DNA of 64,000 nucleotides from the NCBI GenBank assembly GCA_963608705.1, contig CAVDHB010000027.1:1-64000 (forward strand), written 5' to 3'. The notes beneath the pieces were generated by a model that searched no databases, had not been told where the DNA came from, and was given only the letters and a program-made list of their open reading frames with translations. The position numbers and the translations under genes are program-made. Below are positions 50,959 through 59,594 of this stretch, piece by piece (within the stretch, counting starts at the first letter, position 1; every line of letters begins with the position of its first letter). This DNA is from CAVDHB01 sp963608705. GTDB taxonomy: Bacteria; Bacteroidota; Bacteroidia; Bacteroidales; Bacteroidaceae.

Positions 50959-53166
50959 ATGAAAATAAGACAACTTGGATTCTTTGCATTACTCTTGCTC
51001 GCAGGTCATGTCAATGCGCAAACCGACATCCGTGTGGATGCCGCAAAGCGTATTGCGCACGTGACGGAGTGGTTTAACGGAACGAATATCGAAGACTTGA
51101 ACAACCAGACCAATGGAGGGCTGTTCAGCCAGCTGTTGCACGGAGAAGCTTTCGAGGAGAACATGGATGTGGATTTTCTCCATTTGAAGAAAGGGGACTA
51201 CTCGAAAGTCTATGTGGTGCTTGACGAACGCCGTGTGCCTCACCTTATCACCCAGTCGGACATCTACACCCGTGTGGGATGGAACAACATGAGCGACCAA
51301 TATGACTTCAACGTGATAGACATATACAATGCCACCAAGTTCAAGAAGCCGCATAAATTATCGGGATGGCAGTTCAACACACGGTTCATCGTTTACGACT
51401 CTTTGCCAAAGTCCATCCAGCAAACAATGCTTGGGCGTTTGAATGGAAGAGAGCAGATCTCTCGTTTCTGGAGCAAAAGTGTCAGTGGACAGCCTGTTTA
51501 CAGATACGAACTTGTACGTGACGGAAAAGCCTATATGGGCAGACAGACACAACGCATGATGTTTGAGAGTGGCACGGGTGAAGTGGGATTGCTAAACAGA
51601 GGACTGTATAAACAGGGCATCCGCTTTGACCGCCAAAGGGACTATGAAGGTGTGCTGAGAGTGAAAAGTGATTCTCCTACGACCATCTATCTGTCACTGC
51701 TTGACGAGAATGAAAAGGTCTTGTCAGAAAAGTCATACGACTTAAAAGGAACGGGAGAATATGAGAAAGTGAGTTTCAGCCTTGTGTCCAACGGAAGCAC
51801 GAAGAACGGCTCTTTCCGCATATCCTTGAAACAGCCTGGCACCATAGACCTCGGTTTCGCTTTTCTTCAGCCTGGCGCATGGGGAAGAGTGAATGGGTGG
51901 CCTGTACGCAAGAGCTTTGTGGACGCCTTGAAGAAAGAGGGCATCAAGGCGATACGCTATAACGGTTCGATGATTGACCAAGGACCGGACAAGAGCATGT
52001 ATCGTTGGAAAAAGATGCTGGCGCCTGTGGATGAGCGCAGGGTGGTTTATCGCAATGGATTCAACCTGTATGCCACCCACAGCTTCGGCATCATCGAGAT
52101 GCTGCAAGCGGCAGAGGCGGTTGGAGCGACTGCCATCATAGGAATGAGCTGGGACGAGACGGCTGAGGACATACGTGATTTTGTGGAATACGTCAATGGC
52201 AGTGCTTCTACCAAATGGGGTGCGTTGCGTGCAAAGGATGGGCATCCCCAACCTTACGGCCTGAAATACATACAGGTGCATAACGAGCGTCCGCTGACTG
52301 AAGGCTATGTGGAATGTATGAAGAAGTTTGCCTTGGCGGCGTGGAGTGTAGACCCGCAGATGTCGATCATGACTTCGGTGAACATAGGCAACGGCATCAG
52401 GCGGGGTTCAAAGCAGTATGAACTGGCAAAAGAGTTGGCAGGATGGTTCATCAGTCAAGGAAAAGGCGACAAGCTGGCATGGGACTCACACTATGAGGGA
52501 ACACCCAGCTTTGCCGACTGGGGCGACCGATTCAAGAATATCATGGGTATCAACCTGCAAGAGAATCTTTCCAAAGACTTCCCCGGATTCAAACTGAACC
52601 TTCATCCGATGGAAGAGAACGGAAACCGTTGCGACTGGGACAGGGGACTTGCCCATGCCCACAACTGGAATACGCTGCAACGGTATGGCGACTGCTTCAA
52701 GATGCTCGGTACGGCTAACACATTCCAGCCGCACGACTTGCACTACATGTGGAATCAAGGACGGATACACTACACTGCGGACACGCTGTGGTTCCAGCCT
52801 TCGGCATACGTGGACGAGATGATTATGAAGACATGGAAGCCAAACGTGGTGGAAGCGGTGAGCAGCAGAGACTCTGTATTGGACGTAACCGCCAAGTTGA
52901 GTGATGACAAGAGAACGCTGTCACTGTATGTGGTGAACCTGTCCAAAGATAAGGAAGAAGCGGAAATCGACATCTCGAACTTTAAAGGATATGCCAAAAA
53001 GGCAGACATCATGACGATTGGCGGATGCGCCTTGACGGAATATAACACGTATGACCACATGAAGAATGTGGTGCCTGTAAGTGGTGAAATCACTGTCGGC
53101 AGAAACCGATTCAAGTACGTGTTCCCAAAGTATTCCTATACGGTAATCACATTGACAAGAAAATAA
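50959..53166 (+). CDS. GH51-like alpha-L-arabinofuranosidase
   Basis: The 735-residue protein has a signal peptide ending near 'GHVNAQ'. It shows the GH51 domain order: N-terminal strand pieces ('VTEWFNGTNIEDLNNQTNGG'), a carbohydrate-binding jelly-roll insert (about 130-305), a TIM barrel ('IKAIRYNGSMID', 'VGATAIIGMSWDE') and a C-terminal beta-domain. Candidate acid/base is E443 in 'IQVHNERPLTE', where most GH51 enzymes have GNE. The candidate nucleophile is E552 or E553 in 'LHPMEENGNRC'. The family removes alpha-L-arabinofuranose side chains from arabinogalactan or arabinan. It heads the third PUL 2 operon. Confidence 0.78.
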   Translation: MKIRQLGFFALLLLAGHVNAQTDIRVDAAKRIAHVTEWFNGTNIEDLNNQTNGGLFSQLLHGEAFEENMDVDFLHLKKGDYSKVYVVLDERRVPHLITQSDIYTRVGWNNMSDQYDFNVIDIYNATKFKKPHKLSGWQFNTRFIVYDSLPKSIQQTMLGRLNGREQISRFWSKSVSGQPVYRYELVRDGKAYMGRQTQRMMFESGTGEVGLLNRGLYKQGIRFDRQRDYEGVLRVKSDSPTTIYLSLLDENEKVLSEKSYDLKGTGEYEKVSFSLVSNGSTKNGSFRISLKQPGTIDLGFAFLQPGAWGRVNGWPVRKSFVDALKKEGIKAIRYNGSMIDQGPDKSMYRWKKMLAPVDERRVVYRNGFNLYATHSFGIIEMLQAAEAVGATAIIGMSWDETAEDIRDFVEYVNGSASTKWGALRAKDGHPQPYGLKYIQVHNERPLTEGYVECMKKFALAAWSVDPQMSIMTSVNIGNGIRRGSKQYELAKELAGWFISQGKGDKLAWDSHYEGTPSFADWGDRFKNIMGINLQENLSKDFPGFKLNLHPMEENGNRCDWDRGLAHAHNWNTLQRYGDCFKMLGTANTFQPHDLHYMWNQGRIHYTADTLWFQPSAYVDEMIMKTWKPNVVEAVSSRDSVLDVTAKLSDDKRTLSLYVVNLSKDKEEAEIDISNFKGYAKKADIMTIGGCALTEYNTYDHMKNVVPVSGEITVGRNRFKYVFPKYSYTVITLTRK

Positions 53167-53180
53167 AAAAGATATATCAG

Positions 53181-55226
53181 ATGAGAATAAATTCAAGATT
53201 AATCGTAGCGTTAGGGGCGGCTATGTTGCTTGCCGCTCCGCTGAAAGCCCAGAGTCCAGAGGTAAAATGGGATTCAAAAAGCCTTTTTATAGACGGTAAA
53301 AGGGTAATGCCTGTGATGGGCGAGGTGCATTATTCGCGCATTCCTGCGGATGAATGGCGGAACGAAGTGAAAAAGATAAAGGAGGGCGGAGTGACCCTCA
53401 TTGCCGCATACGTGTTCTGGAATCATGTGGAGGAACAGGAAGGTATATTTGACTGGAGCGGACAACGTAGTCTACGCCGCTTTCTCGAAATATGCAAGGA
53501 TGAGCACATGCCTGTGGTGGTGCGTATCGGTCCGTTCTGTCATGGAGAGGTGCGTAATGGTGGAATACCCGACTGGATGTTTACAAAGGGATGTAAGCTA
53601 CGGGACGAGAACAAGACTTTCCTTGGATATGTGGAAGAACTCTATCGGCAAATCTTCACGCAAGTGCAGGGTCTGCAATGGAAAGACGGTGGTCCGGTTG
53701 TAGGGGCGCAGTTCGACAATGAGTTTGGTGGCAAGGGTTCCTATCTCATGGCTTTGAAGAAGATAGCCACAGGAATAGGCTTCGACCTGCCATTCTATAC
53801 ACGCACGGGATGGCCTGAGCTTAGGACTCCCACGCCTTACGGTGAGATGCTCCCCCTGTATGGCGATTATGCGGACGGATTTTGGGACAGGTCTATCAAA
53901 GAGGGTGTCGGCAATTACTACCGGGCATTCAACTTCAAGGCGTTCCGCAGTTCCACGTCAATAGCCACCGAGACTTTAGGCAAGCAAAAAGAGCGCACCA
54001 CAAAGGGAGATGAGCAGTATCCGTACTTCACCTGTGAGTTGGGCGGTGGCATGATGACCTCCTATCACCGCAGGATATACACTTACCCGATGGATGCTTA
54101 TTCCTTGGCTGTGGTGAAGTTGGGCAGCGGCAGCAATCTGCTGGGCTATTACATGTACCACGGAGGTACGAATCCTGAAGGTAAACTGACCACGCTGAAT
54201 GAGAACCAGCGTACTCCGGGAACATACGCCAATGACTTGCCCGTGAAGACTTACGACTTCCAAGCTCCCTTGGGCGAGTTCGGACAGCGCAATCCTCATT
54301 ATTTCATGCTCCGCAAGCTGCACCTGTTCATGAAAGACTACGGAGAGCTGCTTGCGCCTATGGAAGCTCACTTCCCCTCACCGCAAAACATAGCCAAGGG
54401 TGAGGATAAGGCTCTGCGTTGGTCATACCGTACAGACGGGAAGAGTGCGTTCGTCTTTGTGAACAACTATGAACGCTTCTACAAACTGACCGATAAGAAA
54501 GGCGTGCGGTTCGATGTCTGTGGAGTCCAGTTCCCACGCAAGCCTATCACCATTCCGTCTGGCACATCTTGCATTTTCCCAGTCAATGTGGATGGCATGA
54601 AATACGCCACGGCTCAGTTGGTGGCCAAACGAGACGGAAAAATCTACTTGGCAAAGATAGAGGGCATACCCGTTGAAATAGCCATTTCTAATGGTAAAAC
54701 ACTGCGGAACGTAAAGCCTCGTGGCATAACGACTCCTGTTTATGGCCACATCTATTTGTTAGATAGTAAGGATGCGGAAGAATTGTTCTTGCCCCAGCAG
54801 ACGACGGAGCAAGTCTCCATTCCTAACCCGACTTATCGTAAAACCCAAGAAGCGGGAGCACCATGGCAGATAACCATCGGAAGGAGAGACGTAGCCGAGT
54901 CACCTACGGATGCTGATTTCAATGCTGCCGCTATCTATCAGATAGACAGACTTCCTGCTGCCGATGAAAGAAAAGATATGCTGCTCACTATCAATTACTA
55001 CGGTGACTGCGCCCGGCTCTATGCCAATGGCAAATTGCTGGATGATAACTTCTACAATGGAAGACCGTTCCAATATGGTCTTTGGCGATTGCCTGCCGAT
55101 TGCAAGACGTTGGAACTCCGTGTACTGCCCATGCAAAAGAATATGCCCGTCTATTTCCCACGTGAGGCAAAAGCAGAGCGTGAAGGAGAAAATGTGGAGA
55201 GAATAGCATTGGAAAGAGTAAAATAA
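53181..55226 (+). CDS. GH35 beta-galactosidase
   Basis: The 681-residue protein has a signal peptide ending near 'APLKAQ' and a GH35 barrel: 'FIDGKRVMPVMGEVHYSRIP', 'IAAYVFWNHVEEQEG', 'VVRIGPFCHGEVRNGG'. Acid/base is E181 in 'GAQFDNEFGG', and the nucleophile is E286 in 'PYFTCELGGGM'. 'YYMYHGGTNPEG' is also typical of the family. C-terminal jelly-roll domains follow from about residue 420. GH35 enzymes remove terminal beta-galactose, which fits a galactan or arabinogalactan target. It is 14 bp after the GH51-like gene and 18 bp before the second GH2. Confidence 0.9.
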   Translation: MRINSRLIVALGAAMLLAAPLKAQSPEVKWDSKSLFIDGKRVMPVMGEVHYSRIPADEWRNEVKKIKEGGVTLIAAYVFWNHVEEQEGIFDWSGQRSLRRFLEICKDEHMPVVVRIGPFCHGEVRNGGIPDWMFTKGCKLRDENKTFLGYVEELYRQIFTQVQGLQWKDGGPVVGAQFDNEFGGKGSYLMALKKIATGIGFDLPFYTRTGWPELRTPTPYGEMLPLYGDYADGFWDRSIKEGVGNYYRAFNFKAFRSSTSIATETLGKQKERTTKGDEQYPYFTCELGGGMMTSYHRRIYTYPMDAYSLAVVKLGSGSNLLGYYMYHGGTNPEGKLTTLNENQRTPGTYANDLPVKTYDFQAPLGEFGQRNPHYFMLRKLHLFMKDYGELLAPMEAHFPSPQNIAKGEDKALRWSYRTDGKSAFVFVNNYERFYKLTDKKGVRFDVCGVQFPRKPITIPSGTSCIFPVNVDGMKYATAQLVAKRDGKIYLAKIEGIPVEIAISNGKTLRNVKPRGITTPVYGHIYLLDSKDAEELFLPQQTTEQVSIPNPTYRKTQEAGAPWQITIGRRDVAESPTDADFNAAAIYQIDRLPAADERKDMLLTINYYGDCARLYANGKLLDDNFYNGRPFQYGLWRLPADCKTLELRVLPMQKNMPVYFPREAKAEREGENVERIALERVK

Positions 55227-55244
55227 TCTGATATTCATAAGATT

Positions 55245-58097
55245 ATGAGAATATTATCTTTACTATGCGCCACCATACTATGTATGATGGCAAACGCACA
55301 AAGGAGCATTGACCTTTCGGGGATATGGAGATTCTCCCAAGGGGGCTCTCCTGCGCTGAATGACAAAGTGAAACTGCCCGGTTCGATGCTCACGAATGGC
55401 AAGGGCGATGACGTGACAGTCAATACACGATGGACGGGAGGGTTGTATGACTCCTCTTTCTACTTCAATCCATATATGGAGAGATACAGAAGGGCTGGCA
55501 AGATGAAGTTGCCTTTCTTCCTCACGCCGTCAAAGTACTATGTCGGAAACGCCTGGTATGGCAAGACCGTCACTGTGCCAAAGGCATGGAAGAAACTGCG
55601 TGTGTTCCTCTGTCTTGAACGCCCGCACATCGAGACCACGGTATTCATCAACGGCAAACAGGCTGGCAAGGATTCCTCACTTTCTGTGCCGCATGAGTTC
55701 GACATTACACCTTATATAATATATGGCCAGCCTAACGACATACGGATACGTGTGTACAACGGCATTGAGAACGTATGTGTGGGGCAGGACTCGCACAGCG
55801 TGACCGACCAGACGCAAGGCAACTGGAACGGTATTGTTGGCTCCATACAGCTTATCGCCAAGCCTAAGCAGTATATAAGGAACGTGCAGGTGTATCCGGA
55901 CATACATTCCAAGCGCATCAAGGTGGAACTTGGCATTGTCGGAGGCAAGGGCAAATACAACCTGAAGTTCAACGTCGCCGGACGCAACCACAATATGCGC
56001 AAGATCATAGCTGACGGACAAGGCAAGGTGACGCTTACGCTGCCGATGGGGGATGACGTGAAGCTGTGGGATGAGTTCACTCCCAATCTGTACACGCTCA
56101 CGTCCATACTTGGCGAGGACACTGTGCGCACCACTTTCGGTATGCGTGAAATCAGTATCAAGGGGCGGCAATTCTACATGAACGGCAGAAAGACATGGAT
56201 GCGTGGAACGGTGGAGAGCTGCTGTTTTCCGCTGACGGGCTACCCGCCAACCAACGAGGCGGAATGGATCAGAGTATTCAGAAAGTGCAAGGAATACGGA
56301 CTGAATCATGTGCGATTCCACAGTTATTGCCCTCCCGAAGCCGCCTTTTCCGCAGCCGACAAGGTAGGGATATACCTTCAGCCCGAAGGACCTTCATGGC
56401 CTAACCACGGCGTCAAGCTTGGCAGGGGCATGAGCATCGACCACTATCTGTTGCAAGAGACGCAGCGCATGGTGGAGCGTTACGGCAATCATCCGTCGTT
56501 CTGCATGCTTGCGGCTGGCAACGAGCCTGCCGGCGACTGGGTGAAATGGGTAGGCGACTTTGTGGACTACTGGAAACAGACGGGTGACAGGCGGCGTGTG
56601 TACTGCGGTGCGTCCGTAGGCGGTGGCTGGGCTTGGGATCCCAAGAGTGAGTACCATGTGAAGGGTGGCGCCAAGGGACTTGACTGGGTCAAGCGTGCCC
56701 CTCAGTCCGCAGACAACTTTAACGAGAATGTCATCCGTGTCACGCAAAAGGGGCGAAAGCCCATCACGTTCAATGTGAACGAGCCTTTGCTCACCCATGA
56801 GCTGGGACAGTGGTGCGCATTTCCCGACCTCAAGGAAACTTCACAATACACCGGGGCATACAAGGCACGCAACTTCGAGATATTCTCCGACCTGCTTAAA
56901 GACAACGGAATGGCGTCACAGGCTGAGAAATTCCTTCATGCGAGCGGCAAGTTGCAGACATTGGCGTATAAGTACGACATCGAGCGCAATCTCCGCACCA
57001 AGGACTATGCCGGCTTCCAGATGCTTTCGCTGAACGACTACAGCGGCCAAGGCACTGCCCTTGTAGGCGTACTGAACGTGTTCTGGCGTGAGAAAGGCTA
57101 TTGCACGGCGAAGGACTGGACGCAGTTCTGCTCCCCCATCGTGCCTTTGGCGAAGTTCCCGAAGTTCGTCTACACCAACGACGACACGCTGAGTGTGGAC
57201 ATCGAGATGTACAACGCCTACAAGGAACCGCTGAAGAACGCCCGTTCTACCTATTTCATACACGACTACGAGCGCAACGAATACAGCCACGGACTGCTTT
57301 CACAGCAGGACATAGCCGTCGGCAAGAACATCGTCCTCGGCACGGCACGTTTCCCCTTGTCGCAGTTCAAGAAACCCGTGAAGCTCACCCTGACCGTCAT
57401 CACCAACCCGCAAAACGACGTGAAGCAACGGATAGAGAACCATTGGGATTTCTGGGTCTACCCCCATTCACAGGACATACCGCCCGTAAAGGACGTGTAT
57501 GTGAGCGACACCTTGAACCGCAAGGTCATGGATGTGCTGCGGAAAGGTGGCAAGGTGCTCATCACGGCGGCTGGCAAGGTGACGATGGGCGGCGACGTGA
57601 AGCAGCATTACCTGCCGGTGTTCTGGAACACGAGTTGGTTCAAGATGCGCCCGCCTCATACCACGGGTGCGTATATAGACGCAAAGCACCCGATGTTCCG
57701 TGACTTCCCGACCGACGACTGGGCGAATCTCAACTGGTGGGAGTTGCTCAACAAGGCCCAGGTGATGAACCTCCGGGATTTCCCAAGCAGCTACCAGTCT
57801 CCCATACAGCCCATCGACACATGGCACGTGAGCCGCAAGTTGGGTATGGTCATTGAAGCGAACGTGTTGAACGGTAAGTTGCTGATGACAACGATGGACA
57901 TAGAGTCTAATCTGTCAGCTCGTCCGGTGGCAAGGCAAATGCGTAAGGCCATATTGGAATATATGAACAGCGACAGCTTTAAGCCTGCCATCACAATCAC
58001 TCCACAGCTTGTCCAGCGTCTGTTTACCGAGTCTGCTCCTCCTGTGAACATGTACACGAAGGATTCCCCCGATGAATTGAAGCCGAAGTTGAAGTGA
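55245..58097 (+). CDS. GH2-family glycoside hydrolase B (PUL 2)
   Basis: The 950-residue protein has a signal peptide ending near 'MMANAQ' and the same domain order as the GH2 at 47885: jelly roll (about 20-205), Ig-like (205-300), TIM barrel (305-620) and C-terminal domains. Acid/base is E427 in 'LAAGNEPAG', and the likely nucleophile is E519 in 'LLTHELGQW'. Shared stretches with the other GH2 include 'VKLWDEFTPNLYTL', 'NHVRFHSYCPPEAAFSAAD' and 'LQPEGPSWP'. The pair are old, functionally split paralogues. It ends the third PUL 2 operon and is followed by an intrinsic terminator. Confidence 0.83.
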   Translation: MRILSLLCATILCMMANAQRSIDLSGIWRFSQGGSPALNDKVKLPGSMLTNGKGDDVTVNTRWTGGLYDSSFYFNPYMERYRRAGKMKLPFFLTPSKYYVGNAWYGKTVTVPKAWKKLRVFLCLERPHIETTVFINGKQAGKDSSLSVPHEFDITPYIIYGQPNDIRIRVYNGIENVCVGQDSHSVTDQTQGNWNGIVGSIQLIAKPKQYIRNVQVYPDIHSKRIKVELGIVGGKGKYNLKFNVAGRNHNMRKIIADGQGKVTLTLPMGDDVKLWDEFTPNLYTLTSILGEDTVRTTFGMREISIKGRQFYMNGRKTWMRGTVESCCFPLTGYPPTNEAEWIRVFRKCKEYGLNHVRFHSYCPPEAAFSAADKVGIYLQPEGPSWPNHGVKLGRGMSIDHYLLQETQRMVERYGNHPSFCMLAAGNEPAGDWVKWVGDFVDYWKQTGDRRRVYCGASVGGGWAWDPKSEYHVKGGAKGLDWVKRAPQSADNFNENVIRVTQKGRKPITFNVNEPLLTHELGQWCAFPDLKETSQYTGAYKARNFEIFSDLLKDNGMASQAEKFLHASGKLQTLAYKYDIERNLRTKDYAGFQMLSLNDYSGQGTALVGVLNVFWREKGYCTAKDWTQFCSPIVPLAKFPKFVYTNDDTLSVDIEMYNAYKEPLKNARSTYFIHDYERNEYSHGLLSQQDIAVGKNIVLGTARFPLSQFKKPVKLTLTVITNPQNDVKQRIENHWDFWVYPHSQDIPPVKDVYVSDTLNRKVMDVLRKGGKVLITAAGKVTMGGDVKQHYLPVFWNTSWFKMRPPHTTGAYIDAKHPMFRDFPTDDWANLNWWELLNKAQVMNLRDFPSSYQSPIQPIDTWHVSRKLGMVIEANVLNGKLLMTTMDIESNLSARPVARQMRKAILEYMNSDSFKPAITITPQLVQRLFTESAPPVNMYTKDSPDELKPKLK

Positions 58098-58158
58098 AAG
58101 AAAGGCTTCCGCCACGGTACATCTGCTGGTGACGGAATTAACAAATAGAATTGAAGCG

Positions 58159-58187
58159 AAAAGGCTGTCTGTCAGGACGGCCTTTTT
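58159..58187 (+). terminator. Terminator of the third PUL 2 operon
   Basis: AAAAGGCTGTC (58159-58169) pairs with GACGGCCTTTT (58176-58186), one G-U, with the 3' arm running into TTTTT. Confidence 0.85.
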
Positions 58188-58270
58188 GCGTTCTTGTGAG
58201 TGTTATTTTCAAGTGAAAAATACAGAAAATAGCCTCTCATGAAGCATGAGCCGGTTTTCACCCTTGCGGA

Positions 58271-58500
58271 AGTCATTTCTCACTTGTACCGTAATGGACG
58301 CTCACTTGTACCGTAATAAACGCCCATTACGGTGGAAGTGAGCGGCCATTACGGTACAAGTTGCAACTCGCTGATTATGAAGTAGTTGCAAAGGCTTATA
58401 AAAGCCGTTTTGAGTGCTGTTGTAAGTGATTGATTTACAGTGTATTAATTAAAATTCTCTTGTTGGTGGGGAGACGCGATGAATCGCATCTCTACTGTTG
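58271..58500 (+). repeat. Right 230-bp direct repeat bracketing PUL 2
   Basis: Gap-free match to 31121-31350. This copy keeps two direct units CTCACTTGTACCGTAAT (58279-58295, 58301-58317) and two inverted units (58326-58342 with two changes, and 58348-58361). It ends with an imperfect GAGACGCG palindrome (58471-58492). It lies between the PUL 2 terminator and the rpoD promoter. Confidence 0.92.
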
Positions 58501-58658
58501 GTGGATGAGGTGCAAAACTCATATAGCCGGGTGGAGTATGAGGTGGCAAGATATGTCTGGTTGCTTGATTATGCGCCGGGCATGTCACATTCAGACTGTG
58601 CGTTCAATTTGTTTTCAAAGTATATATAACATTTCTGTTTCATAAAAAACGGGGAAAA

Positions 58659-58690
58659 TTTGGCGGTTTGGAGAATTATGCGTATCTTTG
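58659..58690 (+). promoter_or_regulatory. rpoD promoter
   Basis: TTTG (58659-58662), 20 bp, TATCTTTG (58683-58690): a consensus Bacteroides promoter 43 bp before the start codon. Confidence 0.8.
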
Positions 58691-58733
58691 TACGATTTTT
58701 ATTGTGGAAAGTAGAAAAAGGTAAGGCTTATTC

Positions 58734-59594
58734 ATGAGACAACTAAAGATTACAAAGAGTATCACCAATCGCTCGGACGCTTCGTTGGACAAGTATCTTC
58801 AGGAGATTGGAAGGGAAGAATTGATTTCCATCGATGAGGAAGTCGAGTTGGCCCAGCGCATCCGGAAAGGAGACCGAAGGGCGTTGGAGAAACTTACAAA
58901 GGCTAACTTGCGCTTTGTGGTATCCGTGGCAAAACAGTACCAGAATCAAGGACTTTCACTTCCGGACCTGATTAACGAGGGCAACTTGGGATTGATAAAA
59001 GCCGCCGAACGTTTCGACGAGACGAGGGGGTTCAAGTTTATCAGTTACGCCGTATGGTGGGTGCGCCAGTCTATCTTGCAGGCGTTGGCGGAACAGAGCC
59101 GTATCGTGAGACTCCCGTTGAACCAGGTGGGCAACCTGAACAAGATAAACAAGGCGTTGGCCCGTTTTGAGCAGAAGAACGAGCGTCGTCCCTCCGTGCA
59201 TGAGCTGGCTGACGAGCTGGACATCGACGAGGACAAAATCGCTTCGGCCATGCAGTCGTCCACTCGCCACTTGTCTGTGGACGCGCCTTTCCAGGACGGG
59301 GAAGACAATTGTCTGCTGGACGTGCTGCCGAACACGGATTTGCCCGACGCGGACGCCGAGATGGAAAAAGAGTCACTGAAATCCGACATCAACGCCATGT
59401 TGTCTACACTGCCGCCAAGAGACCGCAAGGTGCTGGTGGAGTGCTTTGGAATCGGATGTCCCGAAAAGACGTTGGAGGAAATCGGTGACGAGATGGGACT
59501 TACCCGCGAGCGTGTGCGACAAATCAAGGAGAAGTCGCTCAAAAAACTGCGCGCGGCTAATCAGGTGGAAATCTTGAAAAAGTATTTAGGATGA
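58734..59594 (+). CDS. rpoD: RNA polymerase primary sigma factor (RpoD/SigA type)
   Basis: This 286-residue sigma-70 factor contains regions 1.2 ('LDKYLQEIGREELISIDEEV'), 2 ('NLRFVVSVAKQYQNQGLSLP', 'GFKFISYAVWWVRQSILQAL'), 3 and 4 ('LPPRDRKVLVECFGIG', 'EEIGDEMGLTRERVRQIKEK'). Region 1.1 is absent, as usual for the short Bacteroidetes primary sigma factor, which recognises TTTG/TAnnTTTG promoters like those in this window. The final region is complete. The start is supported by the promoter upstream. Its stop codon overlaps the next start (ATGA), and a terminator lies inside the first codons of that gene. Confidence 0.93.
   Translation: MRQLKITKSITNRSDASLDKYLQEIGREELISIDEEVELAQRIRKGDRRALEKLTKANLRFVVSVAKQYQNQGLSLPDLINEGNLGLIKAAERFDETRGFKFISYAVWWVRQSILQALAEQSRIVRLPLNQVGNLNKINKALARFEQKNERRPSVHELADELDIDEDKIASAMQSSTRHLSVDAPFQDGEDNCLLDVLPNTDLPDADAEMEKESLKSDINAMLSTLPPRDRKVLVECFGIGCPEKTLEEIGDEMGLTRERVRQIKEKSLKKLRAANQVEILKKYLG

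Larger units (their letters stand above)
58098..58733. other. Non-coding interval between PUL 2 and rpoD
   Basis: No gene seen. It holds the PUL 2 terminator (58159-58187), the right 230-bp repeat (58271-58500) and the rpoD promoter (58659-58690). The stretch 58501-58650 shows nothing recognisable. Confidence 0.75.
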
